The notes: generated by a model from the sequence alone, not told the origin. A stretch of DNA of 64,000 nt from Bacilli bacterium (GCA_017525015.1 JAFXUK010000022.1:102682-166681), one strand, 5' to 3'. Counted from the first letter of the stretch, positions 26,524-36,512 are shown. Program-made: numbers and translations.

Positions 26524-27642
26524 ATGAAGTCTATTGGAATAATTGCTGAATATAATCCATTTACTAATGGTCACTTATATCATTTAAATACAATTAAAGA
26601 TATGTATCCAGAACATACAATTATCTTAGTAATGAATGGTCACTTCACAGAACGAGGAGATGTCTCAGTAATTAACAAATGGAAAAGAACAGAAATTGCT
26701 CTTCGTCTAGGAGTAGACTTAGTAGTAGAATTACCATTCCCCTTCGCAACCCAATCAGCAGATTTCTTTGCTTATGGTGCAATAACTCTTTTAGAAAAAT
26801 TAAAAGTAGAAAAAGTAATCTTTGGATCAGAATCAAATAATATAAAAGATTTAGAAGAAATTGCAAAAATACAAGTAGATAATGATGAACTAGAAAAACT
26901 AGTAAAAGTATATTCTAAGTTAGGAGCTAATTATCCAACTGCCCTATCTAATGCAATATATGATTTAACAGGTAAAAGAATAGATACTCCTAATGATTTA
27001 TTAGGAATAAGTTATATAAAAACAATAATAAAAAATAATTATAATATTATTCCAGAGTCTATTGAAAGAACAAATAGTTATCATGATTCAATAGAATCTG
27101 CAACCAACATAAGACGTTTATTAAAAGAAGATTATAACGTTGATAAATATATTCCTAAAGAAGTAAAATTTCATCTTCAAGACCTACACTTCTTAGATGA
27201 TTATTTTGATCTATTAAAATATAAAATAATTACAGAAAAAGATTTAACTATTTATCAAACAGTAGAAGAAGGAATAGAAAATCTTTTAAAGAAAGAAATA
27301 ACAAATTCATACTCACTAGAAGAATTCATAAGTAAAATCAAAAGTAAAAGATATACCCATAATAAAATTAAAAGAATGTTAATACATATTCTATGTAATT
27401 TCACAAAAGAAAAAGCAAAAAATATGAAAGAAATAACATATATCAGATTATTAGGATTTAATTCTAAAGGTAAAGAATATCTAAATCAAATAAAAAAAGA
27501 TATAGATATCCCAATTATTAGTAAGATTACTAGAGAAAAAGATCCAATGTTAGAATATGAAATAGAGACTACAAAAATCTATGATATTCCAACAAAAGAA
27601 AATTGTACAAAACAAGAATTTGATAAAATAATAAATATTTAG
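26524..27642 (+). CDS. tmcAL: tRNA(Met) cytidine acetate ligase TmcAL
   Basis: Makes N4-acetylcytidine at the wobble base of elongator tRNA-Met from acetate and ATP. The nucleotidyltransferase start I-I-A-E-Y-N-P-F-T-N-G-H (HxGH-like motif), V-M-N-G-H-F-T-E-R-G-D and the L-P-F-P-F-A-T-Q-S-A-D-F-F-A motif are characteristic of this family (formerly YlbM). 372 aa, slightly shorter than in Bacillus. A promoter with TAAAAT lies about 25 bp upstream. Gmk follows 9 bp later. Confidence 0.95.
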   Translation: MKSIGIIAEYNPFTNGHLYHLNTIKDMYPEHTIILVMNGHFTERGDVSVINKWKRTEIALRLGVDLVVELPFPFATQSADFFAYGAITLLEKLKVEKVIFGSESNNIKDLEEIAKIQVDNDELEKLVKVYSKLGANYPTALSNAIYDLTGKRIDTPNDLLGISYIKTIIKNNYNIIPESIERTNSYHDSIESATNIRRLLKEDYNVDKYIPKEVKFHLQDLHFLDDYFDLLKYKIITEKDLTIYQTVEEGIENLLKKEITNSYSLEEFISKIKSKRYTHNKIKRMLIHILCNFTKEKAKNMKEITYIRLLGFNSKGKEYLNQIKKDIDIPIISKITREKDPMLEYEIETTKIYDIPTKENCTKQEFDKIINI

Positions 27643-27651
27643 GAGGGTTTT

Positions 27652-28356
27652 ATGATTAAACAAAAGAAACAAGGACAATTAATTGTCATCTCTGGACCAT
27701 CAGGTTCTGGAAAAGATACTATAGTAGGAAAAGTATTAGAAAACAATGATAAAATCTGGCTATCAGTATCTGCTACATCTCGTGCTCCAAGAAAAGGAGA
27801 AGAAGAAGGAGTAAATTATTTCTATCTTACAAGAGAAGAATTTGAAGAAAAAATAGAAAATAATTATTTCTTAGAATATGCTGAATATGCTGGTAATTAT
27901 TATGGTACTCCAAAAGAAAAAATAGTAGAAAAACTAGATAAAGGTTATGATGTAATTTTAGTAATTGAAATTCAAGGAGCAAGAAAAATAAAAGAACTAA
28001 TTCCAGAAGCATTATTTATCTTTATAATGCCACCATCTGAAAAAGAGTTACTAAAACGTCTAGCAAATAGAAAAACAGAAGATACTGAAAAGATTCTAGA
28101 ACGTTTTAATGTTGCTTATAAAGAAATGAATGAAGTAACAAAATATAACTATGTCGTTGTTAATGATAAATTAGAAGATGCTGTAGAAAAAGTAGAATCT
28201 ATTATCAAAGCAGAAAAATGCAGAGTTGATCGTATTGAAGAAGTTCTTGTTGCTAATAAAGAGGAAATAATCCATGAGTTCTTAATGAATGAAGAATTCG
28301 ATAATACAAGAACAAAAGATAAATTAGAGGAAGATAATGAAACAAAAACTAAATGA
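27652..28356 (+). CDS. gmk: guanylate kinase with a C-terminal extension
   Basis: Phosphorylates GMP to GDP. P-loop G-P-S-G-S-G-K-D-T-I near residue 14, GMP-binding S-V-S-A-T-S-R-A-P-R and E-Y-A-E-Y-A-G-N-Y-Y-G-T, and lid region R-L-A-N-R-K-T-E-D are present. At 234 aa it is about 30 residues longer than typical; the extra charged C-terminal tail (from about residue 205) has no known motif. AGGAGG lies just before the start. Confidence 0.95.
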   Translation: MIKQKKQGQLIVISGPSGSGKDTIVGKVLENNDKIWLSVSATSRAPRKGEEEGVNYFYLTREEFEEKIENNYFLEYAEYAGNYYGTPKEKIVEKLDKGYDVILVIEIQGARKIKELIPEALFIFIMPPSEKELLKRLANRKTEDTEKILERFNVAYKEMNEVTKYNYVVVNDKLEDAVEKVESIIKAEKCRVDRIEEVLVANKEEIIHEFLMNEEFDNTRTKDKLEEDNETKTK

Positions 28357-28663
28357 TTATATTAAAGAATTAGAAGAAAAAATTGAAAAGAAAGATATAA
28401 AAAAAGGACTATCAAAAGATGTCCTAACAAGAATAGAATTCTATCAACATGAAAGATTAGTACATTTAATAGTAACAGTATTCACTGGAATATCATGTAT
28501 ATTATTTCTATTAGGATTCCTATCTTTTGAATTAATCCCTCTCCTACTCTTATTTCTTATTACACTATGTTTATTCATACCATATATTTTCTATTATTAC
28601 ACCTTAGAAAATGGTACACAAAAACTATATGATATTTATTTTAAAATAAAAGATACAGAATAA
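28337..28663 (+). CDS. small membrane protein with N-terminal coiled coil, 108 aa
   Basis: Family not recognised. A charged helical N-terminus (about 1-40) precedes two adjacent transmembrane segments (about 44-64 and 68-90) and a short charged tail. It overlaps the end of gmk by 20 bp, with GAGGAAG inside gmk as ribosome binding site, so it is coupled to gmk. A terminator holding its stop codon ends the operon. Confidence 0.7.
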   Translation: MKQKLNDYIKELEEKIEKKDIKKGLSKDVLTRIEFYQHERLVHLIVTVFTGISCILFLLGFLSFELIPLLLLFLITLCLFIPYIFYYYTLENGTQKLYDIYFKIKDTE

Positions 28664-28677
28664 TCTGTATCTTTTTT
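28648..28677 (+). terminator. terminator of tmcAL-gmk operon
   Basis: AAAGATACAGA, loop ATAA, TCTGTATCTTT plus U-run on the plus strand. It also marks the boundary with the convergent surface-protein remnant, whose stop codon touches it. Confidence 0.85.
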
Positions 28678-29256
28678 AATGTTGAACAAATAGTCCGCAA
28701 GAATACGCATCTGAATCAATGTGACAAGAATATGTGTCTTCACCAATATCATAATATGCATAAACAGCACCATAACTACGTGCACAAAGAGTATAATTGT
28801 CGGCACTACAACAATACTCACCATCTACTGAAAAACAGTCCGAAGTTCCTAAAACGGAACTTATTAGTGAAACATTATCATCATAATAAATACTTTCAGA
28901 ATAATCATATGTAATTGGATCATAAGTTGAACCACCCGGTGTTAAATAATATACATTCCCATTCTTTACAAATCCTAAAGTCATATCTTCAAATAAATTA
29001 TCATTTTTATTAACTCTAGCTTTAAGAAATAATGGAGCACCATTCATTGTATTAATTGCTTCCTGATATGTAGAACTTAACGAAGCATGCTCAGGTATAA
29101 TCACATCAAGTTCACCATGTAGATTAGATAAATAACATGTTTCACACATTTTACCCTGTTTATATGTAACATCTAATTCTATAGGTATAGATTGATTTTC
29201 AGCAGGTAAATCTTCTGGATTAACACCAGAATAATATTCAACATGTATTAAATAAA
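28676..29256 (-). pseudogene. 5'-truncated SipW-type surface protein (paralogue remnant)
   Basis: The reading frame is open from the terminator of the upstream gene to 28676, but the signal peptide and the first two thirds of the shared N-terminal module are missing. The first recognisable residues are H-V-E-Y-Y-S-G-V-N-P-E-D-L-P-A-E-N-Q-S, matching the end of that module in the intact copies, followed by the V-x-Y-Y-L-T-P-G-G-S-T / S-I-Y-Y-D-D-N C-terminal module and a cysteine-rich tail. A start at the ATG at 29149 would give 157 aa with no signal. I read this as a deletion remnant, possibly a source of C-terminal variation by recombination. Confidence 0.75.
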
Positions 29257-29284
29257 CAAAAAAAGAGCTTAAATCTCTTTTTTT
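29257..29284 (-). terminator. terminator after the 676-aa surface protein gene
   Basis: AAAAAGAG, 7-nt loop, CTCTTTTT then more U on the minus strand, starting a few bases after the stop codon at 29290. It falls exactly at the truncation point of the pseudogene downstream. Confidence 0.75.
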
Positions 29285-29289
29285 ATCAT

Positions 29290-31320
29290 CTATTCAGTTT
29301 TAATATAATATGGATTGAGTCTTGACCCATCACCAGATTCAAATAGTGTTCCAGGTTTTAAAGATACAACTGGACGAACACCTTGAGGTAAAGCAAGTTT
29401 ACTACCTGAAATAACACCATTTCCAAAGATAGTTGAGACACTTCCAGCAGGACTTGTAGAAATTACAGTACTAGAAATAAAACTATTTGGAGTCATAGTC
29501 CAATATTGTCCACTCTCAGATCTTAAACTATTATTATTAAATGCAAGCATTTCCTCTTGAGTCAGCAACCCAACTGGATATTTTAGTTTTGCATAATTAT
29601 TTTTTGTACTAAAACGATCATAGATATTGTCACATAATAACGATGAATCATAATTACTTCCATTAAAAAGTAGTAAGCATGATGAATTTGTACATCCATT
29701 AGATTTCCAACCACCATAATTTGCAATACTTCTATTATTACAGAAAATAGTATCTTCTAAATAATTAGAATATGAATAAAGATATCTTTTGTACCACATA
29801 TCAACACCATATTTTATAGGTGATTCATTGACATTATTCATGAACATCCCATCATTTGTTTCCTCTATAGAAGTAACACCATTTCTTAACCTAGTATATG
29901 AAATAATATCATCACCCTTATAAAATATAAATCCTAAAGTTGAACACTCTGATTCATTACTTAATAATGAACAAAAATAATGATGTGAATTAAAATCAGA
30001 TGACGAAAAACTTGATAATATATATTTTTGTCCATCCCAAACAACTCTAGATGCAGCACTAAAGTTACTTATATATCCTTGAATAACTTTATGCTCATCA
30101 CCATACATATATCCTACATTAGAAGGAGATGACTCTTCTTTATTATATGGTAGAGTTCCAAATGCTGAATAAGAAGTATAGGCTTTTATAATTAGTGCTT
30201 TTTTATATCTAGGATCTATCATAGGTCCAATAACATAATATAAATTAGAACATGTATCATCAGGATTAGTAGAGCGACATGTATACTTGCCATATATATC
30301 GTCTAAAGAACTAACACCATTCCAGTTATCTTGAATAATATCTCCAGATAAAGAAAACAACTTTGTTCCAGAATTAAAACTAAAATCAGAACTATAATAA
30401 TAATTATCAGAAAGATTTGCTAAATCAGTGTAATCAGAAAAGCCAATATTATTTCTATTATTCTTACGAGTAGTACTGCAACTATTGCCTTGAGCTAATC
30501 CATTATAAACAAGTTTTACTCCTCCAGTATCTGTTGTCCTAATAATAATCCAACAATGTCCAGCAAATAAAACGTTAAATTTGTTTTTAATAGTTTCTCC
30601 ATCAGTATCACTACTTCCATACCAATGATAAATGTTTCTAGTAGACTTAGACACATCCATACTATCTTGATGATCACCAGTATATAATTTTGCTAAACCA
30701 CTACCACTTTCTGTTTCTTTCTTTAAAACATAATATAAAGAATTAGTTTCAGCTTTTCTCTCAATTGATGTATCATCTTTTTGAACATATTCAACAGTAA
30801 ACTCTAAATCTAACTCATCTGGAGAATCAGGTAAATCATCTGCAGATAAATCTTTTTTAAATGACACAACTATTTTATATACTGCAAAGTCTCCTGCAAG
30901 TAATTGTTGCTTCTCAGCTATTTCTTCTCCATCTTCATATGTAACACTAGTATCTAAGTATTTCAATTGATCTGCAGTAAGATCAAACTCAGTATAAGTA
31001 TTTATCATCGCATCAATAGTTCCAGCATTAACCGCATCTACAGTAAATTCATAATAGTCTCCAGGCTTCTTTAAATTAACATGAAAACTAACAGTAGTTT
31101 TATTAGTATCAATAAGAGGTTCTTGAGTAACTTGTTCTCCAGTAACAGAGCCCTCATTAACTTGTACATTTTCAAAATGAACATCCCATACAGGAGTACC
31201 AATTAAAGTAGAACCGTTAATATTTAATGAAGCTGTTAAATAAGCATAACCAATAGTTAAAAATACAAAAATCATAATAATAATACTTGGTCTTATATAT
31301 GTTTTAGATTTTTGTTCCAT
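29290..31320 (-). CDS. SipW-type signal-peptide surface protein, large paralogue (676 aa)
   Basis: The first 180 residues carry the SipW-type signal (I-G-Y-A-Y-L-T-A-S-L-N-I-N-G) and the shared module (W-D-V-H-F-E-N-V-Q-V, GSVTG, F-H-V-N-L-K-K-P-G-D-Y-Y-E-F, N-A-G-T-I-D-A-M-I). The remaining 480 residues are different from paralogues 1 and 2: they contain C-W-I-I-I-R-T-T-D-T-G-G-V-K-L-V-Y-N-G near residue 290 and Y-W-T-M-T-P-N-S-F near the end, resembling DUF6273-type domains of gut bacterial surface proteins. Cysteine pairs are frequent. The ATG at 31320 lies 10 bases after AGGAG; a GTG three codons earlier is too close. Confidence 0.85.
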   Translation of the reverse strand: MEQKSKTYIRPSIIIMIFVFLTIGYAYLTASLNINGSTLIGTPVWDVHFENVQVNEGSVTGEQVTQEPLIDTNKTTVSFHVNLKKPGDYYEFTVDAVNAGTIDAMINTYTEFDLTADQLKYLDTSVTYEDGEEIAEKQQLLAGDFAVYKIVVSFKKDLSADDLPDSPDELDLEFTVEYVQKDDTSIERKAETNSLYYVLKKETESGSGLAKLYTGDHQDSMDVSKSTRNIYHWYGSSDTDGETIKNKFNVLFAGHCWIIIRTTDTGGVKLVYNGLAQGNSCSTTRKNNRNNIGFSDYTDLANLSDNYYYSSDFSFNSGTKLFSLSGDIIQDNWNGVSSLDDIYGKYTCRSTNPDDTCSNLYYVIGPMIDPRYKKALIIKAYTSYSAFGTLPYNKEESSPSNVGYMYGDEHKVIQGYISNFSAASRVVWDGQKYILSSFSSSDFNSHHYFCSLLSNESECSTLGFIFYKGDDIISYTRLRNGVTSIEETNDGMFMNNVNESPIKYGVDMWYKRYLYSYSNYLEDTIFCNNRSIANYGGWKSNGCTNSSCLLLFNGSNYDSSLLCDNIYDRFSTKNNYAKLKYPVGLLTQEEMLAFNNNSLRSESGQYWTMTPNSFISSTVISTSPAGSVSTIFGNGVISGSKLALPQGVRPVVSLKPGTLFESGDGSRLNPYYIKTE

Positions 31321-31357
31321 ATTAGTCACACTCCTACTATTAAAATTATATCACAAA

Positions 31358-31384
31358 AAAAGCTACTTACTAGTAGCTTTTTAT
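31358..31384 (-). terminator. terminator of pyk
   Basis: AAAAGCTAC, loop TAGTAA, GTAGCTTTT with a seven-U tail on the minus strand, overlapping the end of pyk. Confidence 0.85.
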
Positions 31385-32787
31385 ATTTCTGCAATTCTTA
31401 AGAAATTTGTGTTTCTAGTTTCTCCTAGAGGGAATCCTCCAGTAACTACAATTAAATCTCCTTTTTGAAGATTAAATTCTTTTTTCGCAACCTCTTTTGC
31501 TTTTTCAATTAAGTCAGATGGATCATCAAATACTTCTTTTTGAACAATAGGTTTAACTCCAAAGTTTAATGCAAGTTTTTCAGCAATATGACTTGTTGGA
31601 CAACATGCAAGTATTGGAGTATTAGGTCTTAGATTACTTACCTTTCTAGTAGTAAATCCAGACATTGTAGTAGTAACAATTAACTTAATATCATCATACT
31701 CTACTGCATCAACAACAAGTTTTGCAATAGTGTCTGAAACACTAATTTGTCTTTTATAAGCAGTATGTTTTGTATAGTCAATTGTAGACTCTACTTGTCT
31801 ACATATCTTTGCCATATAATCAACTGCTTGAATAGGATATTTTCCAACAGTAGTTTCACCTGATAACATAACACAATCAGTTCCATCAAGTACTGCATTA
31901 GCAATATCAGATACTTCTGCTCTTGTAGGTCTAGGATTTGTATACATTGATGCTAACATCTCAGTCGCAACAATCGCAAACTTACCTTGTTCACGACATT
32001 TATGAATAATCTCTTTTTGATAAATTGGAAGCATTTCCATTGGAACTTCTACTCCAAGATCTCCTCTTGCCACCATAATGCCATCACTAACTGCAATAAT
32101 TTCATCAATATTATCAATTCCTCTTTGACTTTCAATTTTAGAAATAACTCTAGCATCTCCACCAGCTTTTTCAATTATTTCTAAAACTTCTAAAACATCT
32201 TGTCTTGAATTAACAAAAGATAAAGCTAAATAGTCACAAGAGTGTTTTGCTGCAAAAGCAATATCTTCTCTATCTACATCACTAACGAATTTTAAGTTTA
32301 ATTGTACTCCAGGAACATTAATAGTCTTATGATTTTTAATTTCTCCATCATTTAATGCTTTAGTCTTAATAAAGTCTTTTCCTTTTTCAATTACTTCTAA
32401 ATCAAGTAATGCATTATCAATTAATACATGATCTCCTACTTGAATAGCATCAATTGCTTCAGGATGATTAACTGAAAATTGTCCTTTATTACCTAAAACT
32501 TGACTCTTAATTATTTTTATTTCTTGACCAGTTTTAACAGTAACTCCACCATTTGCAAACTCTAATGTTCTAAATTCTGGTCCTTTTGTATCATACATAA
32601 TTGCAATAGGTAAACCTGTTTTACGACGCACCTTACGAATTACATCAATTGATTCTAATATACTTTCTTGATTAGCATGACTTAAATTAATTCTTGCACA
32701 ATCCATTCCATTACGAACCATTTGTTCCATAACTTCTACATTATTACAAGCAGGTCCCACACTACATATTATTTTTGTTTTCTTCAT
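31381..32787 (-). CDS. pyk: pyruvate kinase
   Basis: Last step of glycolysis, phosphoenolpyruvate plus ADP to pyruvate plus ATP. Start M-K-K-T-K-I-I-C-S-V-G-P-A, R-I-N-L-S-H, the catalytic D-T-K-G-P-E, the pyruvate kinase signature around S-K-I-E-S-Q-R-G and M-V-A-R-G-D-L-G-V-E, and the C-terminal allosteric domain are all present. The ATG at 32787 follows AGGAGG by 6 bases. About 468 aa; it lacks the extra PEP-utiliser-like C-terminal domain found in Bacillus. Confidence 0.97.
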   Translation of the reverse strand: MKKTKIICSVGPACNNVEVMEQMVRNGMDCARINLSHANQESILESIDVIRKVRRKTGLPIAIMYDTKGPEFRTLEFANGGVTVKTGQEIKIIKSQVLGNKGQFSVNHPEAIDAIQVGDHVLIDNALLDLEVIEKGKDFIKTKALNDGEIKNHKTINVPGVQLNLKFVSDVDREDIAFAAKHSCDYLALSFVNSRQDVLEVLEIIEKAGGDARVISKIESQRGIDNIDEIIAVSDGIMVARGDLGVEVPMEMLPIYQKEIIHKCREQGKFAIVATEMLASMYTNPRPTRAEVSDIANAVLDGTDCVMLSGETTVGKYPIQAVDYMAKICRQVESTIDYTKHTAYKRQISVSDTIAKLVVDAVEYDDIKLIVTTTMSGFTTRKVSNLRPNTPILACCPTSHIAEKLALNFGVKPIVQKEVFDDPSDLIEKAKEVAKKEFNLQKGDLIVVTGGFPLGETRNTNFLRIAEI

Positions 32788-32831
32788 AAGAATCCTCCTA
32801 ACCAACCCTAACATACAATTCTATTATATAA

Positions 32832-32861
32832 TAAAAAATAATAGTTTTACCTATTATTTTT
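32832..32861 (-). terminator. terminator of polA-mutM
   Basis: AAATAATAG, loop GTAAAA, CTATTATTT with a U-run on the minus strand, directly after the mutM stop. Confidence 0.75.
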
Positions 32862-33678
32862 TTATTTTCTGACAATTTTTACAGTAATAAGTTCCTCTAC
32901 CATTAACTCTTATTTTAGTTATTTCACTACCACAATTAGGACATACCTTTTGTCCATGTACAAGTAACTCATTTTGGAATAATCCATGAACTCCTTCACT
33001 AGATGTAAAACTCTTAATTGTAGTACCACCTAATTCTACTGCATGATCAAGTACTTCTTTAGTATAAGTAATAATATTATTACAATCTTTCTTCTTTAAA
33101 GCACTAGCTTTTTCAAGTGGATTTAAATGACTTAAATAAAGTATTTCATCATCATATATATTACCAATTCCTGTAATAATACTTTGATCAAGTAAAACTG
33201 TTTTAATTGGTAAAGATTTATTTTTGAATCTATCAAGTAAATACTCTTCACTTAAATCTTTATCGTAATATTCATATCCTAAATCAGATAAAGGTTTTGT
33301 AGTAAATGCATCACTCTTTTTCTTCAAATACATTTTTCCAAATTTACGAACATCATGATATCTAAATGAAATATTATCATCAAGAATTAATTCTACATGT
33401 TCATGTTTATTAATCTCATCTCCTTTATTTCTAAAGAAGAATTTACCTTCCATTCTAAGATGAACAAGTAAATAATAATTTGTAAGTTCTATAACAATAA
33501 ACTTACCTCTTGTTGTTACAGTTCCTATTTTTTCACCAATAATATTCTTTTTAAATTCTTTTACAGAAGGTTCAGCAATAATATTATCCCAATATATATT
33601 ACATCCAGTAATTTCTTTATGAATAATTTTTGGTTCTAAACTTCTAGCAACTGTAATTACCTCTGGTTTTTCAGGCAT
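32854..33678 (-). CDS. mutM: formamidopyrimidine-DNA glycosylase MutM (Fpg)
   Basis: Removes 8-oxoguanine and opened purines and cuts the DNA. The N-terminal catalytic proline and glutamate are in P-E-K-P-E-V (usually PELPEV), the lysine in the V-T-T-R-G-K-F loop, the helix-two-turn-helix N-I-Y-D-D-E-I-L near residue 173, and the zinc finger C-P-N-C...C-K-N-C at the end. 274 aa is standard. It sits 9 bp after polA, the usual Firmicutes arrangement. Confidence 0.96.
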   Translation of the reverse strand: MPEKPEVITVARSLEPKIIHKEITGCNIYWDNIIAEPSVKEFKKNIIGEKIGTVTTRGKFIVIELTNYYLLVHLRMEGKFFFRNKGDEINKHEHVELILDDNISFRYHDVRKFGKMYLKKKSDAFTTKPLSDLGYEYYDKDLSEEYLLDRFKNKSLPIKTVLLDQSIITGIGNIYDDEILYLSHLNPLEKASALKKKDCNNIITYTKEVLDHAVELGGTTIKSFTSSEGVHGLFQNELLVHGQKVCPNCGSEITKIRVNGRGTYYCKNCQKIKK

Positions 33679-33686
33679 AACTTCAC

Positions 33687-36290
33687 CTACTTTGCTTCAT
33701 ACCAGTTGTTACCAGTTTCAATATCTACTTTTAATGGTACATCTAATTTAAATGTATTCTCCATTATATTTCTAACAACTTCTTTTACTTCATCTAATTC
33801 TGAATTTAATACATTAAATACAAGTTCATCGTGTACTTGAATTAACATTTTACTTTTTAATCCACGCTTATTAAATTCATCATATATTTCAACCATTGCT
33901 TTTTTAAGTATATCAGCAGCAGTTCCTTGAATAGGAGTATTAAGAGCCATTCTCTCTCCACTACTTCTAATCATATAATTTTTATTATTTAATTCTTCAA
34001 TAACTCTCTTACGATTCATTAAAGTTTTAACATATCCATATTTATATGCATTAGCTTTAGCTTCTTCCATATAATCTTGTATTCCAGGATAAGTCTCTAA
34101 ATAATTATCAATAAAGTCTTTAGCAGTAGTAATATCAATTCCTAAGTCTTCAGATAATCCAAATCCACTAATTCCATATAAAATACCAAAATTAACTGCT
34201 TTAGCATTTCTTCTCATATCTTTAGTAACTTCTTCCATTGGTACATGGAATATATCACTAGCAGTCTTAGCATGAATATCTTTTCCATCAATAAATGCTT
34301 GTATTAAATTATGTTCATGACTCATATGAGCAAATATTCTAAGCTCAACTTGTGAATAATCACTAGATAATAACACTGATTGAGGATCAGGTAAAAATGC
34401 TTTTCTAATTAATTTAGAATAATCACTTCTAGCAGGTATATTTTGAAGATTTGGCTCAATACTAGAAAGTCTTCCAGTACGAGTTAATGTTTGAGTAAAT
34501 ATTGTATGTATTCTACCATCATCACGTATTTCATTTTGTAATCCTACAGCATAATTAGTATAAAGTTTAGCTAAAGTTCTATACTCTAATACTTTCTCTA
34601 CAATAGGATGTAAATGTACTATCTTATCAAGAATATCTTTGCTAGTAGAATATTTATCATCTTTTACTCTCTTAGGATATTTAATACCTAAATCTACAAA
34701 CAATACTTTAGCAAGTTGTGCAGGAGACATAATATTAAATTCTTCCCCAGCAAGAGTATAAATCTCTTTTTCAATATCTTTCATTTGTCCTTCAAGTTCT
34801 AACTCAATACCCTTTAAGTATTCCCTATCTACTCTAATACCAGTATTTTCCATATCAGCTAAAACTCTTACTAAAGGCATTTCTATATTATTAAATAAAT
34901 CAGTCATTTCATTATCTTCTAATTCTTTTAATAATCTCTCTCTTGTATCATAAATAAATTTAGCTTTTAATACACAAATATTTTTTAATTCTTCTTCAGT
35001 TATTTCTTTAGGTCTCTTATCAGTACCAAATAATGTTTCATAGTCTGGTATTTCTACATCAAAACTTCTAGCAACAAAACTAATATCATCTTTTACTACA
35101 TAATCAAGTAAATATGTAGCAATCATTGTATCAAAAGATACATTTTTAAATTCTAAATCTTTACATACAACCATACATTTCTTTAAATCATATGTATATT
35201 TAGATAACTCGGTATTAAATAAATCTTTATGATTATTAATTTCATCACTATTAATAAAGTAACCATTCTCCCCATCATATAATCCAATTCCAAGAACAGT
35301 ACTTTTACTATATACAGAACCTCTAGTTTCTATATAAAAGGAGAAATCTTTATCTTTAAAACTAGAGATATCCTGTATATTAATTTTTTCTTCTTCCTTC
35401 TTCTCTTCTTCTCCTCCACTTACTGTGGAAAAATCTAACTTCTTTAGTAGTGAGTAAAACTCTAACTCTTCAAGTTCCTTTTTAAACTCTTCTGGCTTGT
35501 ACCCTAAATATTTACAATCTTCTAACTCAAAATCAATAGGAACTTCTCTATATATTGTTGCTAAATCAAAACTCTTATATGCACTATCTTTATCATTTTC
35601 TAGTTTTTCTTTTGTCTTACCAGAAATCTCATCAATATGTTCATAGACTCCATCTAATGATCCATATTTAGAAAGTAAACTAATTGCAGTCTTTTCACCT
35701 ATTCCTTTTACTCCAGGAATATTATCACTAGAATCACCCATCAAAGCTTTTAAATCAATCATATGAATTGGATCTACTTGATAAGTATTTCTAAATTCAT
35801 TTTTATCCATCATTATATGATCATTTTGTTTTAATAATTTAACAACTACTTCATCACTAATTAATTGTAATAAGTCTTTATCACTACTTACGATTGTGGC
35901 TATAAATTCATCTTCTTCATCTACTCTTTTTGCAAGCGTACCAATTATGTCATCGGCCTCATAATTATCAATCTCAAAATGTTTAATTCCCATTGTATCT
36001 AGTACTTTCTTTGCTTCAGGAAATTGCATTTTAAGTTCATCTGGCATTGCTTGTCTTCCCGCTTTATAATCTTCATATTTATCATGTCTGAAGGTCTTTC
36101 CTTTATCAAAAGCCACCACTATATAACTTGGAGACTCTTCTTTGATAATTTTATTCATCATATTAATAAAACCATACAAAGCATTCGTAGGAAAGCCCTT
36201 CGAATTCTTCATGATAACTCCTTGATATGCAGTTGCATAAAAACTACGAAATAGTAAATTGTTACCATCAACCAATATTATTTTTTTCAT
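33687..36290 (-). CDS. polA: DNA polymerase I
   Basis: Repair and Okazaki-fragment polymerase of about 867 aa. The 5' nuclease domain (1 to about 290) has I-L-V-D-G-N-N-L-L-F-R-S and the helix-hairpin-helix P-G-V-K-G-I-G-E-K-T-A. The middle 3'-5' exonuclease-like domain (about 310-465) reads F-Y-I-E-T-R-G where active enzymes have D-x-E, so proofreading is probably lost, as in Bacillus PolI. The polymerase domain has S-D-Y-S-Q-V-E-L-R, R-R-N-A-K-A-V-N-F-G-I-L-Y-G and Q-V-H-D-E-L-V. Start at 36290 follows AGGTGAT. Confidence 0.97.
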   Translation of the reverse strand: MKKIILVDGNNLLFRSFYATAYQGVIMKNSKGFPTNALYGFINMMNKIIKEESPSYIVVAFDKGKTFRHDKYEDYKAGRQAMPDELKMQFPEAKKVLDTMGIKHFEIDNYEADDIIGTLAKRVDEEDEFIATIVSSDKDLLQLISDEVVVKLLKQNDHIMMDKNEFRNTYQVDPIHMIDLKALMGDSSDNIPGVKGIGEKTAISLLSKYGSLDGVYEHIDEISGKTKEKLENDKDSAYKSFDLATIYREVPIDFELEDCKYLGYKPEEFKKELEELEFYSLLKKLDFSTVSGGEEEKKEEEKINIQDISSFKDKDFSFYIETRGSVYSKSTVLGIGLYDGENGYFINSDEINNHKDLFNTELSKYTYDLKKCMVVCKDLEFKNVSFDTMIATYLLDYVVKDDISFVARSFDVEIPDYETLFGTDKRPKEITEEELKNICVLKAKFIYDTRERLLKELEDNEMTDLFNNIEMPLVRVLADMENTGIRVDREYLKGIELELEGQMKDIEKEIYTLAGEEFNIMSPAQLAKVLFVDLGIKYPKRVKDDKYSTSKDILDKIVHLHPIVEKVLEYRTLAKLYTNYAVGLQNEIRDDGRIHTIFTQTLTRTGRLSSIEPNLQNIPARSDYSKLIRKAFLPDPQSVLLSSDYSQVELRIFAHMSHEHNLIQAFIDGKDIHAKTASDIFHVPMEEVTKDMRRNAKAVNFGILYGISGFGLSEDLGIDITTAKDFIDNYLETYPGIQDYMEEAKANAYKYGYVKTLMNRKRVIEELNNKNYMIRSSGERMALNTPIQGTAADILKKAMVEIYDEFNKRGLKSKMLIQVHDELVFNVLNSELDEVKEVVRNIMENTFKLDVPLKVDIETGNNWYEAK

Positions 36291-36319
36291 TTTTATCACC
36301 TGCATTTAGTATAACATAT

Positions 36320-36481
36320 TTATTTGCCAATTTTTAAGGTAATTTGTGTTTGTTCTTCACTAGAACGTGCATCTAACTTTTCAACACGATCACTAACAAA
36401 CAAAAGATAAAGAACAAATAATATATAAATTGCTAAAATTACAAGTCCTGTCTTTAATCCCTCTTTCATTGCTCTTGCCAT
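36320..36481 (-). CDS. 53-aa SOS-controlled membrane protein, YneA/SosA-like
   Basis: Small bitopic protein: basic N-terminus (M-A-R-A-M-K-E-G-L-K), one transmembrane segment (about residues 12-29) and a short charged extracytoplasmic tail (S-D-R-V-E-K-L-D-A). GGAGAG precedes the ATG by about 7 bases. It is divergent from lexA and its promoter has a LexA box in the spacer, the same setting as the division inhibitors YneA in Bacillus and SosA in Staphylococcus, which are also small single-pass proteins. No LysM domain is present. Division inhibition is inferred from topology and context. Confidence 0.8.
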   Translation of the reverse strand: MARAMKEGLKTGLVILAIYILFVLYLLFVSDRVEKLDARSSEEQTQITLKIGK

Positions 36482-36512
36482 TTTACATCTCTCCTTTCTT
36501 AATTACAAAACT

